Of a DNA stretch of 64,000 nucleotides, positions 23,765 through 32,062 are shown one piece after another. Numbering within the stretch: position 1 is the stretch's first letter; each line of letters starts with the position of its first letter. Source of the stretch: a virus; IMG/VR virus record IMGVR_UViG_3300046837_000353, positions 1 through 64,000 of that record; one strand, given 5' to 3'. A program made the translations under genes and the position numbers. Under the pieces are notes generated by a model, which saw only the letters and a program-made list of their open reading frames with translations, was not told the DNA's origin and did no database searches.

Positions 23765-24835
23765 ATGTCTGAATTACACACACCACGGTACTCCTGCATA
23801 TTCCAGTCGAGAATGTGCCCACGTTCTTGTTCCTATTGTCTGAGCAAAGACGTTAGAGGAGATGGGACTTTTCTGTCACCGGAGCAATGGGCAGATGCAT
23901 TACACATTCTGGAGTATCATGGTGTCCAGTTCCACTTGTTTATCGGTAATGAACTGTTTTCCTATTCCGATCCTGTTGGCTTTGTCAAGGCAATCAAACC
24001 CTTCTATGGGAGGTATGGTATCTATTCGACATTCCCACCAGGATGGACTGAAAAATATTTTGATGACTGTATTAACGCTGGTCTGTATAACATCTCTGGT
24101 GGTGTGGACGTCCTTCCCGGGTTACATAAGACAGGTGACGTCCACATTGATCGCAAGGCTCAAGCGGTGCTTAGTTGGTTGGAGTATGCGCTGATGCGCG
24201 GTGTACCGGACGTGCAAGCGCAAATTACTATTCATCGACACAATTACGATAAGCTCTATCCATTGCTTGACTTGTGTACAGAAAAGGGGATGTGGGTTGG
24301 GTGTTCTCTAGTAGAAGCATCTGCGGATGGACTACACGATTTTTACGGTACTGCTGATACAATGACTGAATGGTTAATACCAGCAGATGAACGTAACAAG
24401 TTTAGCGATGAGATGTACAAGTTAGCGGATGAGGTTGCCACCGGCAGGTGGAAGATGCAGTTACCACCAACATACTTTCGTGAACTAGCAGATCGTGAAG
24501 TGAGGCGTGATCCTTGGCATTGCAGTTTGCCTATGCTGATCTCAATTGAAGAGGATGGTTCTCTGCGCGGGTGCGGGTATAGGGGACCACTATCAGAAAA
24601 ATATTCGATATTCGACCTTCGTGAGGGCGGAAAGTTGCCCATGTCTGAGTATATAAGGTTGCAGAGGGAAAAGACCAGTCAGTGCCCTGGTTGTGGAGTT
24701 GGTGGCGGGGCTTGGTCGTTCTGGTGGATGGCTGAGTATTGGTTAAAGGGTGATGTGGCAATGGGAGACAGAATCTTCCAGACACATGCACCGGGGCATC
24801 TCTTTGAAGCGACGGTGAGACAGGATGAGCAATAA
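23765..24835 (+). CDS. Radical SAM enzyme, SPASM-like C-terminus
   Basis: 356 aa. CPRSCSYC (about 18-25) gives the CxxxCxxC cluster that cleaves S-adenosylmethionine. TIM-barrel features follow (GVQFHLFIGNEL, GLYNISGGVD). A C-terminal Cys set, CSLPM (about 255), GCGYRG (about 271) and CPGCGVGG (about 302), suggests an auxiliary Fe-S site like SPASM/Twitch proteins. It is distinct from the QueE gene at 45093. Located between SDR and methyltransferase genes in the 7-deazaguanine block, so it probably builds or rearranges the base side chain; no characterised homologue is recognised. Confidence 0.85.
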   Translation: MSELHTPRYSCIFQSRMCPRSCSYCLSKDVRGDGTFLSPEQWADALHILEYHGVQFHLFIGNELFSYSDPVGFVKAIKPFYGRYGIYSTFPPGWTEKYFDDCINAGLYNISGGVDVLPGLHKTGDVHIDRKAQAVLSWLEYALMRGVPDVQAQITIHRHNYDKLYPLLDLCTEKGMWVGCSLVEASADGLHDFYGTADTMTEWLIPADERNKFSDEMYKLADEVATGRWKMQLPPTYFRELADREVRRDPWHCSLPMLISIEEDGSLRGCGYRGPLSEKYSIFDLREGGKLPMSEYIRLQREKTSQCPGCGVGGGAWSFWWMAEYWLKGDVAMGDRIFQTHAPGHLFEATVRQDEQ

Positions 24836-25082
24836 GCCAACAGTTGCTGAAGTGATGATAAAATTTCTTGTTGAAGAAAAGATTGCCAATCCTCATTCGA
24901 CATCTAAGAATGCCTCGGATGAAGAAGCGATAGCAATTTACGATAATTGTGTGGCATTTGTTGAGCGTTATTACCCTGATGTTACTACAGAAGAACTCCG
25001 CAAGGCTTTTCGTAAAGTACACAAGACTCCAGCGTCGAAGATGTGGGCTATAGCGAATAAGTACAAGGGTGGTACTGCATGA
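24825..25082 (+). CDS. Small hypothetical protein
   Basis: 85 aa, acidic, helical; overlaps the radical SAM gene at its start and the methyltransferase gene at its end (ATGA), so tightly coupled to both. Could be a partner subunit; no motif recognised. Confidence 0.65.
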   Translation: MSNKPTVAEVMIKFLVEEKIANPHSTSKNASDEEAIAIYDNCVAFVERYYPDVTTEELRKAFRKVHKTPASKMWAIANKYKGGTA

Positions 25083-25756
25083 AGTCCTATTCAAAGAAGA
25101 CAATCAAGCGATTTAACCTAACCATTGAAGGTGATGAATTTAATGATGCTGAACAGAATAAATCACTCTATGATGATCACGTGAGTGGATATGATGAGTT
25201 GACTAAGTTGTTAGACATCAATGATACAACCTATGTCTATCGTAAGGTACTCAATGTTGGTGCAGGTTCGGGTTCTCCGTTAAAGTTTCCCCATCCAGTT
25301 GATATGTACTATCTTGAGCCCAATCCAGATCGGGTTGAAGAGATTGATGTCGATCGTGATGATAACATAATCTCTGGTTGGTGTGAGAACATCGAGACTG
25401 AACTAAAGTTTGATATGATTATCTGTTGGGGAACATTGTGCTTTGTACGTTCTATACCAGAAACCCTAATTCAGTTTAATGATCGTTTGTTTAAAGAAGG
25501 TATGTTGGTACTAGATGTAGTTAAATCAACATCATTCCCACTATGCCAGACTGCTGATCCTGATAGTTTTATTAGAAATGTGAGTTTGTATGGGTTTGAA
25601 TTACAACATCGTATCCCCTTTGATCATTTGGGACACAATCGTGAGGGGATTCGCTTTAAGAAGGTTCGCGACTTTGACCCTAGGTATCTGCGGATGCCTC
25701 AGGCTAAGGATGGCTTGAGGAACTTCATCCCTGAGAGAGACTGGTTTCTATCTTAG
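25079..25756 (+). CDS. Class I SAM-dependent methyltransferase-like protein
   Basis: 225 aa. KVLNVGAGSGS (about 56-66) is a motif I glycine loop, YYLEPNPD (about 78-85) the acidic ribose-binding strand, FDMIICWGTLCFV (about 112-124) the motif IV region, and LFKEGMLVLDVV a following strand, as in small-molecule methyltransferases of the UbiE type. Not a DPPY/NPPY-type DNA methylase. Position suggests methylation of a modified-base or sugar intermediate, or a capping step; substrate unknown. Confidence 0.78.
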   Translation: MKSYSKKTIKRFNLTIEGDEFNDAEQNKSLYDDHVSGYDELTKLLDINDTTYVYRKVLNVGAGSGSPLKFPHPVDMYYLEPNPDRVEEIDVDRDDNIISGWCENIETELKFDMIICWGTLCFVRSIPETLIQFNDRLFKEGMLVLDVVKSTSFPLCQTADPDSFIRNVSLYGFELQHRIPFDHLGHNREGIRFKKVRDFDPRYLRMPQAKDGLRNFIPERDWFLS

Positions 25757-25766
25757 AGGAGATAAC

Positions 25767-26321
25767 ATGACACCTGGTCTAGTCGTTCTTACCAGCGGTG
25801 GTTTTGATAGTGCATTATTGTTACACATGGCAAAGCGGATGAACTATAATCCAATCGCCCTATTGATTGATTATGGTCAGAAACACGTTCGGGAATTGGA
25901 TGCTGCTGTTAAGTTGTGCGATGATCTCCAGGTTTCCTTTAAGCGGATGAAGGTTGATCTTGCTCAAGCAGTTGACTCTGGGTTGACTGGTACTTTGCAG
26001 GGTGGTAAGTATGAGGGACTGCATGAGATGCACGTCCCTGGACGCAACACTATCTTTGTTGGTCTAGCTCTGTCACTGGCAGAAGCTGTCGGTGCAACAA
26101 AGATTTGGTATGGAGCGAATTTTGAGGACCGGATAAATGAGTTTGCGGACTGCAAACAAGACTGGGTCCTCGAGATGAACAAGTCTCTAAAGATCGCGGG
26201 AAGCTACCCAGTGGAGTTGGAAGCCCCTTTGCTTGGGATGCGCAAGGACACTATTGTGCGCATGGGTAAGCTGTACCACGATATTAAGGAAGAGGAGGTT
26301 CACAGTGGGTATGCCGTCTAA
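25767..26321 (+). CDS. queC: QueC-like PP-loop enzyme lacking the zinc module
   Basis: 184 aa. PP-loop LTSGGFDSALLL (about 8-19) binds ATP; IDYGQKHVRELDAA (about 35-48), the PGRNTIF block (about 92-98) and GANFEDR (about 115-121) match QueC, which turns 7-carboxy-7-deazaguanine into the amide ADG and then the nitrile preQ0. Typical QueC is near 220 aa and ends in a four-Cys zinc site; here the chain stops at HSGYAV and no Cys cluster exists in any frame downstream, so the loss is real and not a frameshift. AGAGGAG precedes the ATG. It may stop at ADG or pair with another protein. Confidence 0.9.
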   Translation: MTPGLVVLTSGGFDSALLLHMAKRMNYNPIALLIDYGQKHVRELDAAVKLCDDLQVSFKRMKVDLAQAVDSGLTGTLQGGKYEGLHEMHVPGRNTIFVGLALSLAEAVGATKIWYGANFEDRINEFADCKQDWVLEMNKSLKIAGSYPVELEAPLLGMRKDTIVRMGKLYHDIKEEEVHSGYAV

Positions 26322-27132
26322 TAATGATAAGAAGATTCTTCACTGGAGATCCACGGCAAACGGAGGTGATCCTTCTTCTCCTACACAACCGGATTTGCCT
26401 GATGGGTTTATCACTATAAGGGAGGCTGTTAGTCTTACAGGTTTTTCTAAAACAACTATTCGTAAAACAAAAGTGACCCATCGACAAGAATGGCGTAGGA
26501 TAGATGGGAGGGTATTTGTACGCAAAGACTTTATCTTGGAATATTGTGCGGTTAGAGCTAGGCTTAGGGCTAGACCTGAACCCAGGAGGCGGAAAAAGAA
26601 GTACCCTAATCGTGTACCTGCTCGTTTTTTACTGCCTCTTAAACCAGGTGAATGGTTTATTAGGACTGAAGTTGAGAGGAGAAAGGGAACAGAAGGTGTA
26701 TACCTTCACTTTGTCTCTGGTGATGATCTTTCCGATCTGAATATCTACTCGTTTGATTGTATGTATAACGCGCTTAAAGCTGGTGGGTATTCTGAACTTA
26801 AAGGTTTACCAGAATGGACTGCAGTGACGGTTCCTAAGAATCGTAATATTCCGCAGTTAGAATTTGAACACAAGTATACAAAGAGGGAACAGGGTTTAGG
26901 TCATGTATGCCGAATTGGTACAACGGATGGTGCAGCTATTCCTTCCTGGATGAAGGCTCCTGGTTTGATGAAAGGTAAAATGGAGAGGGAATCGTTTGTA
27001 GGAAAGACTATTCTGCGAATTACGGCTACTCAAATGATCGAGATGGAGGGTTTTACACCTGGAGAGTTTGTGGACGAACGTATAAAAGAAGAAGGAAAAG
27101 CTTACTGGGGTCCTCTTTGGGATTTAACTTGA
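26305..27132 (+). CDS. HTH-containing hypothetical protein
   Basis: 275 aa from GTG 26305 (AGAGGAGG six bases upstream; ATG 26311 is the alternative). Overlaps the end of QueC. Residues about 27-60 (FITIREAVSLTGFSKTTIRK plus a wing) resemble a MerR/excisionase winged helix. A basic stretch (RARPEPRRRKKKYP) follows, then a domain I do not recognise. A sequence-specific DNA-binding protein is likely. Its insertion between QueC and DpdA genes may mean an unrelated moron. Confidence 0.55.
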   Translation: MGMPSNNDKKILHWRSTANGGDPSSPTQPDLPDGFITIREAVSLTGFSKTTIRKTKVTHRQEWRRIDGRVFVRKDFILEYCAVRARLRARPEPRRRKKKYPNRVPARFLLPLKPGEWFIRTEVERRKGTEGVYLHFVSGDDLSDLNIYSFDCMYNALKAGGYSELKGLPEWTAVTVPKNRNIPQLEFEHKYTKREQGLGHVCRIGTTDGAAIPSWMKAPGLMKGKMERESFVGKTILRITATQMIEMEGFTPGEFVDERIKEEGKAYWGPLWDLT

Positions 27133-27142
27133 GGGAATGAAA

Positions 27143-27523
27143 ATGGAAGAGCAGATCGCACACACTATGCTGATGAATAAGCACTATAGCCCGATGGTTG
27201 TCAGGAAGACCTCAACATGGGGCTTCCCAGTGTTTGTTGCTTTGATCACCGATGACGACTTGGCGGATCTGGATCAGGTTATTCTAAAGTTTATGCTGGA
27301 TGCAAAGGCAGTCAACGGGTGGTCAGATAATATTCAAAAGATGCGCAACCTGGCGGGAGCAATGGTTGAGATGCTCAATAATAGGTATCCGAAGGTTGAA
27401 GGATCAGCTGTGATAATTTATTCAGACAAATGCTTCATCTCTAGTTTGCATGGCGATCTGATGACACATCTTAGTTGTAAAGTTGAACTTTTCGAGCTTC
27501 TCAATATGAGTACTGGAGTTTAG
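27143..27523 (+). CDS. Hypothetical protein
   Basis: 126 aa; ATG 27143 preferred for its seven-base spacing to GAGGG. Mixed alpha/beta composition (WGFPVFVALITDDDLADLDQ; AVIIYSDKCFISSLHGDL). No family recognised. Confidence 0.6.
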   Translation: MEEQIAHTMLMNKHYSPMVVRKTSTWGFPVFVALITDDDLADLDQVILKFMLDAKAVNGWSDNIQKMRNLAGAMVEMLNNRYPKVEGSAVIIYSDKCFISSLHGDLMTHLSCKVELFELLNMSTGV

Positions 27524-27525
27524 TT

Positions 27526-27675
27526 ATGTCTCGTCCACGTGGGTATAAACATACTGAGGCTACCCGAAAGAAGCTTAGTGAAGGAACTAAATTACGTTAT
27601 GAGGCTGGGATATTGATGGGGTTTCGTGCTAAACCGTTGTCTGAGGAGGCACACGTTATGCTCAATTCCGTGTGA
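27526..27675 (+). CDS. NUMOD3-like short ORF
   Basis: 49 aa. GYKHTEATRKKLSEGTK (6-22) matches the NUMOD3 helix-loop motif (KHSEETRKKIS) found as DNA-contact modules in HNH/GIY-YIG homing endonucleases. No nuclease is attached, so it is either a remnant of a homing endonuclease or a small DNA-binding peptide. It overlaps the next gene by 4 bases. Confidence 0.5.
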   Translation: MSRPRGYKHTEATRKKLSEGTKLRYEAGILMGFRAKPLSEEAHVMLNSV

Positions 27676-28124
27676 CAAAAGATGAGAAGTCATCTAAGGA
27701 ATTAGCCATCTATGTCAACCATGCAGTGGATGGACACGTTTGCGCTGACTGTTCTATGTTTGATCCACCTGCCTCTTGCAATGCAGTGGCTGGTCCAATT
27801 AGTCCAGCGGGTCATTGCAGTTTCTGGACGGCCAAAGAAAACAATCTAAGAATAAGCAGTTTCCAAGGCTTACCCGTATTTATTGAGACATCTAAAGGTG
27901 AAAGACGTAGACAAGATTGGCCTATTATGCCAGCACACTATGGATTTATTACTATGACTAACTCACCAGAAAAGAATGATGGATTAGACGTCTTTATTGG
28001 AGACAATAAAGCCTGTCGTCACTGTTGGATTATTGACCAAATCCATCCAGATACAGAGGAGTTTGTCAATGACTTCCGAGATTCGTGGTCTTGTAACTTG
28101 CGAAATTCAAGAGATGCTCCATGA
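27672..28124 (+). CDS. HiPIP-like Cys motif plus InPase-like domain protein
   Basis: 150 aa from GTG 27672. N-terminal CADCSMFDPPASC and GHCSFW (about 21-52) resemble a high-potential iron-sulfur Cys pattern; residues about 65-135 (GLPVFIETSKGERRR, MPAHYGFITMT, DGLDVFIGDNK, HCWIIDQIHPDT) resemble the inorganic-pyrophosphatase-like domain found in phage head-associated and toxin-like proteins. The chain is shorter than usual. Its presence in the DNA-modification block is odd; it could hydrolyse pyrophosphate released by nucleotide chemistry, or be a stray virion-gene fragment. Confidence 0.6.
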   Translation: MTKDEKSSKELAIYVNHAVDGHVCADCSMFDPPASCNAVAGPISPAGHCSFWTAKENNLRISSFQGLPVFIETSKGERRRQDWPIMPAHYGFITMTNSPEKNDGLDVFIGDNKACRHCWIIDQIHPDTEEFVNDFRDSWSCNLRNSRDAP

Positions 28125-28582
28125 CGATAGCGATATGGGCTCCCCATGCAGATGACGAGATAATTGGTTGCTACCATGTACTTATGTCTAAAGAAAAGGT
28201 ACAAGTATACTATGGGGGGATTGTTGAAGATGGCTGCAAGAGAGCCTCTAGACTATTCGGTTTCGAATTTTACCATCTCAGCAATCTCGCTCGTCCTTGG
28301 GATGTCGTCTATGCTCCTGATCCTAATGTGGATATGCATCCGGAGCATCGCCGATTAGGCCAGATGGCCCATCAAATGTTTAGGGCGGGCAAGATAAGGC
28401 GAGTAATTCACTATTGTACAACGATGCAGGCGCCGTATATATTTGAAGTACCAGATCCCGAGGCAAAGCGGAATGCGTTGAATCAATGCTATCCTGAAAA
28501 GGGAGATTTATGGCGATACGAATGGAAATATGTATTATTTGAAGGATACTGGGAGGTATTAAGATTGGATCATAGAAAATGA
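28121..28582 (+). CDS. PIG-L/LmbE family deacetylase
   Basis: 153 aa. WAPHADDEIIG (6-16) is the zinc-binding P-H-x-D-D-E signature, and NVDMHPEHRRLG (about 68-79) the second His site; both are needed for N-acetyl-sugar deacetylation. The chain is shorter than most PIG-L enzymes (near 220 aa). ATGA overlaps join it to the gene before and to the glycosyltransferase after, so a GlcNAc-type sugar added or supplied by that enzyme could be deacetylated here, giving a free amine. Confidence 0.85.
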   Translation: MTIAIWAPHADDEIIGCYHVLMSKEKVQVYYGGIVEDGCKRASRLFGFEFYHLSNLARPWDVVYAPDPNVDMHPEHRRLGQMAHQMFRAGKIRRVIHYCTTMQAPYIFEVPDPEAKRNALNQCYPEKGDLWRYEWKYVLFEGYWEVLRLDHRK

Positions 28583-29526
28583 GACTGATAGTTGTACCCC
28601 AATATCCTGCGCAGCTACGATATCAATCCTGGTGGTTGACACGACTTGAAGATTACTATCTGTACTTTGATAAGGTACTTATCCTCCACCCACCGCAGTT
28701 TACCAATCAAGCTCATTTAAGTGGTGAATTTGCCCCGGCAATGGCGGCAATTGATTATGAGGTTAGACAGATCAGTTTGTATAATCAGTTAGTAATTGAT
28801 GAAGAGGATGATATATTACTTCTTTGTGATATTAGCTTTCCTGGACTATTCTCATCTGTTTTATTTCATAAGCGTCCTAAGAAATGCTTTGCCATTTGCC
28901 ACGCAACATCGCTTAATAGGTATGATTACTTTGCTGCGGTGCGTCCCGGGAAGTGGAGAGTGGAAACAGGGACTAGCAAGATATTTGATAAGATTTTTGT
29001 GGCAAGTGAGTATCATAAGGAGCGGTTAGGCTGGAAGAACACGGTGGTGATCAAGTTTCCGTTACCAAAGATTGATGAATTAGTGGAAAAGCGGTTGAGT
29101 AAGGAGCAACAACATCACCATAGTAGATCGTTTATTAGTGTGGCCCGGAAAGGGGTGCAAAAGATTGATTTAGAATTGGAGAGGTTTTTTGAATGGAGTG
29201 AGAGGACTAGTATACACAGGTTTTATCAAACTAAAGGTAAGACTTGGACTGATTACTATGGATTTGTTGAGGCTGGGCGGTTTATGATTATTACTTCCCG
29301 CGAAGAGACTTATGGCTATCAAGTCATAGACGCGTTATCAGTAGGCACTATTCCACTTGCTCCAAGAGCATTGTCCTACCCTGAATTGTTACCAGATGAA
29401 AATTTATACGAACCCGGAAGGGCTACTGATCTGATAGATACGTATAAAAGGTATGGAGATAAGCCCGCGCCTCCTTTGTGGGAAGACAAGTTCTTTGAGT
29501 TCACAGCAACTGAGATGAAAAGATGA
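28579..29526 (+). CDS. Glycosyltransferase, GT-B fold
   Basis: 315 aa. C-terminal nucleotide-sugar half shows TSREETYGYQVIDALSVG (about 237-254), the E-x7-E-like region of GT4/GT1 enzymes, then TIPLAPRALSYPELLPDENL, as in retaining glycosyltransferases. The N-terminal Rossmann half is less typical and begins RLIVVPQYP. ATGA overlap with the deacetylase upstream and the DpdA-like gene downstream. Probably glycosylates modified DNA or a 7-deazaguanine precursor; surface-polysaccharide modification is the main alternative. Confidence 0.75.
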   Translation: MRLIVVPQYPAQLRYQSWWLTRLEDYYLYFDKVLILHPPQFTNQAHLSGEFAPAMAAIDYEVRQISLYNQLVIDEEDDILLLCDISFPGLFSSVLFHKRPKKCFAICHATSLNRYDYFAAVRPGKWRVETGTSKIFDKIFVASEYHKERLGWKNTVVIKFPLPKIDELVEKRLSKEQQHHHSRSFISVARKGVQKIDLELERFFEWSERTSIHRFYQTKGKTWTDYYGFVEAGRFMIITSREETYGYQVIDALSVGTIPLAPRALSYPELLPDENLYEPGRATDLIDTYKRYGDKPAPPLWEDKFFEFTATEMKR

Positions 29527-30611
29527 AAAACTATGTGGTAATGTTGGATAGCGGTGCCTGGACTGCCCATACCAAGGGTATGACGATTAACTTGGATAAG
29601 TATGCAGAATTTGTTCATCAGAATAAACATCTGTTTGGTGGTGGTGTGTTCAATTTGGACTTCATAGATCCACCGGTCTCTGCTGCATACCAGACTGAAT
29701 CAGCTGAAAAGAGCTATAAGAACTGGATTGAGCTGCGCAAGCTTGGGATTGATACCATACCTGTTCACCATATTGGCGATGATGACGAGTCATACCTAAA
29801 GAAGTATTTAGAGCAGACTGATTATATTGGAATTGGTGCAATTGCCAAACTAAACGCTGAAGCTCGAATTTACGGACTTGATTATATCTGGAAAGAATAT
29901 CTGTCAAATAAGGATGGTACGCCCAGGTATAGATGTCATGGTCTTGGTTTGACTGATATCAAGATCACGCTGCGCTATCCTTGGTTCTCTGTGGATAGTA
30001 CTCGTGCGATTATGCTGGCTGCACATGGTGGTATCTTGCTGCCTAAACTTGATGGTGACAAGTTCTCCTACAGAGAGATATACCAGGTTGCGGTGAGTAA
30101 TCAAGGTCGTAGTCATTATCGGGGTAAGGGTGATAGTTTTTATGGCATGTCAAAGCTCATCCAGGGTCAGATAAAGCACTATTGTACTTCGTTAGGTTAT
30201 GAGTTGGATGATTCTATTGCGGGACGTACACTTAATCCCCTGATGAAGAGTCGAAAGAAGGTAGATGGTAAGTGGACGTCAGATTTTGCTTCACGTCAAT
30301 TGGGGTTCCCTGAAGAAGCTGCGCTTGCTGATGCTCCTTTAGTAAGTAACAATGTAGATGAGAAGAACTTGTCGGCAAGCTGGGTTCCCAGGTTTATCTT
30401 TAATCTATATGTGTCGGATCAGTTTATCAAGTATTGGCGCACACAAGGTAAAACGATCAGGATCTATAATGTAGTTGGTGGAGGCAATGTGTTCGACACG
30501 TTTGTTGTTGGATCACAGAGTGTCCCAGCTAATAGATGCTTGGTCAGTTATGCTAGGCTTTCCGGTTCCTTTCTTGATCGGTTAAAAGAGGTTGTCAATG
30601 GACATCACTAG
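29523..30611 (+). CDS. dpdA: DpdA-like DNA-guanine transglycosylase
   Basis: 362 aa. LDSGAWTAHTKG (8-19) carries the substrate-binding Asp-Ser-Gly-Ala of the phage DpdA/TGT superfamily, with NLDFID (about 46-51), PVHHIGDDDESYL (about 80-92), YIGIGAIAKL (about 99-108) and YPWFSVDST (about 159-167) carrying a second Asp, as in TGT-like barrels. These enzymes exchange guanine in DNA for preQ0-type bases. No zinc-binding tRNA-TGT motif is evident, consistent with the phage type. Overlaps the glycosyltransferase gene by 4 bases and the sliding clamp gene by 14, linking modification to replication. Confidence 0.85.
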   Translation: MKNYVVMLDSGAWTAHTKGMTINLDKYAEFVHQNKHLFGGGVFNLDFIDPPVSAAYQTESAEKSYKNWIELRKLGIDTIPVHHIGDDDESYLKKYLEQTDYIGIGAIAKLNAEARIYGLDYIWKEYLSNKDGTPRYRCHGLGLTDIKITLRYPWFSVDSTRAIMLAAHGGILLPKLDGDKFSYREIYQVAVSNQGRSHYRGKGDSFYGMSKLIQGQIKHYCTSLGYELDDSIAGRTLNPLMKSRKKVDGKWTSDFASRQLGFPEEAALADAPLVSNNVDEKNLSASWVPRFIFNLYVSDQFIKYWRTQGKTIRIYNVVGGGNVFDTFVVGSQSVPANRCLVSYARLSGSFLDRLKEVVNGHH

Positions 30612-31614
30612 AGAAGCATTAACAAAGGCAATTGGTTTAGTTGTACCAGGTATTGCGAGGAAGGAAGTCTTTGATCAGGCTAATAAACTAGCCTTTGATC
30701 AAGGTAATCTGATATCTTACAATGATCAAGTTTCGATCTTTCACCCGCTTGAAGGAAGCGAAGAACTTTCCGGTGCTCTTGATGGTCGTCGCTTGTACGA
30801 CCTTCTGAACAAGACTGATTCTAGTAATGTTAAGATGATCCAAAAGGGTAACAATATTGAAGTAAGTGTTGGAAGGACCACGGTCAGTCTAATCACAGCA
30901 CCGGTGGCTTTACCCTTTGCTGAGATCGACTGGACTGGTGAGGATCAGATTTTACCGAATGATTTTAAGAAGGGGCTAAAGTTGGTTGCTAGTACCTGTG
31001 CGCGCGACATGAGTAGGCCCGTTTTGACCTGCGTTTATATGGCGGGTGAGTATCTGACTGGGTCAGATGGGTATCGCGTAGCCCAGTTTAGGATTGAAGG
31101 GGCGGATCTTCCATCTATTCTGTTACCCGTTACTGCTGCTGAATTGTTAGAGGATGAGGATTACGTTATCAAGACTGTTGCCGTTGGAGAGAAAGGTGAG
31201 TGGGTTAGGTTTGCTACAGAAGACAATACTGTGATTTGTGCGCGTACGTCATCTGGTACTTACCCGGATCTCTCTGCCACATTGTCTACAGAGGGAGAGG
31301 ATATTACTCTACCAAAGAGGTTAACCGAAACACTGGAGCGCGCGCAGATCTTTTCCAAGCGGGATCACAGGATTGACGAAGAGGTTAGAATCACTTTAAG
31401 TGGGACTCAAATTGTTGTTGGGGCTAGTTGTGATGGTGGAACGTTTAAGGAGATTGTGAGGGCAAGTCAAGAAGTCAGTGGTGAGTTTATGTTTAATATA
31501 CATCCTGAGTTCTTGTCGAGAGCTTTAACCGAAGAGAATGCAAACTGTGTCCTAAATACTTCGAAGATTAAGTTTACCGGACCGCAATGGGAACATGTGG
31601 TAGCACTTCGATGA
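30598..31614 (+). CDS. dnaN: DNA polymerase sliding clamp (beta type)
   Basis: 338 aa; ATG 30598 with AGAGG upstream. Three-domain beta-clamp pattern; GSDGYRVAQFRI (about 158-169) matches the DnaN T-D-G-H-R-L-A signature, and a C-terminal segment resembles the clamp's last strand but lacks the usual P-M-R end. Provides processivity to the family A polymerase and is loaded by the 34851 protein. Confidence 0.85.
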   Translation: MDITREALTKAIGLVVPGIARKEVFDQANKLAFDQGNLISYNDQVSIFHPLEGSEELSGALDGRRLYDLLNKTDSSNVKMIQKGNNIEVSVGRTTVSLITAPVALPFAEIDWTGEDQILPNDFKKGLKLVASTCARDMSRPVLTCVYMAGEYLTGSDGYRVAQFRIEGADLPSILLPVTAAELLEDEDYVIKTVAVGEKGEWVRFATEDNTVICARTSSGTYPDLSATLSTEGEDITLPKRLTETLERAQIFSKRDHRIDEEVRITLSGTQIVVGASCDGGTFKEIVRASQEVSGEFMFNIHPEFLSRALTEENANCVLNTSKIKFTGPQWEHVVALR

Positions 31615-31799
31615 AGAAAGCTCAAGGTAATGATTTAGTTGAGGTCTCCGGCGAAGTTCGCAGTGAAACGGAGAAAGCCTATAGGTTTTATGACGGGAAA
31701 GAATACGTTTGGCTGCCTAAATCTCTGTGTGAGTGGGATAAAGGTGCTAAGGAAATGACAATGCCCGAATGGCTTGCGCAGGACAAAGGACTCATCTAA
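31611..31799 (+). CDS. Small hypothetical protein
   Basis: 62 aa; ATGA overlap with the clamp gene and TAATG overlap with the next. Contains KAYRFYDGKEYVWLPKSLCE, a pattern common in small phage proteins next to replication genes. Function unknown. Confidence 0.7.
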   Translation: MKKAQGNDLVEVSGEVRSETEKAYRFYDGKEYVWLPKSLCEWDKGAKEMTMPEWLAQDKGLI

Positions 31800-32059
31800 T
31801 GCGTATACACATCTATGAAGAAGAACTAGGTGAAGGTGTCGAACTTATCCGCAAGGATAACGTTAATGGTAACGAGACTTTTTATGGTCTTCGTATATGG
31901 CTTAAATCACCAAAAGAGATACTTGAGCATTCTACACCAGAAGATGACGATCGTAATGCCGTAACTTTTTGGTGCCGCTCAAAGGATGACCTGTTTGGGA
32001 TGCTGGTTTCCATGTCAGATGCACTTGGTTGTTCGAGAATCACAAGGCTCGACGGGTGA
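31799..32059 (+). CDS. Small hypothetical protein
   Basis: 86 aa, acidic (MRIHIYEEELGEGVELI). Starts at the TAATG overlap. Beta-rich composition; no family recognised. Confidence 0.65.
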   Translation: MRIHIYEEELGEGVELIRKDNVNGNETFYGLRIWLKSPKEILEHSTPEDDDRNAVTFWCRSKDDLFGMLVSMSDALGCSRITRLDG

Positions 32060-32062
32060 TAA

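Noticed and set aside
26281-26340. Frameshift that would restore a full-length QueC
   Set aside because: No frame downstream encodes the Cys cluster, and a good RBS plus start for the next gene is present.
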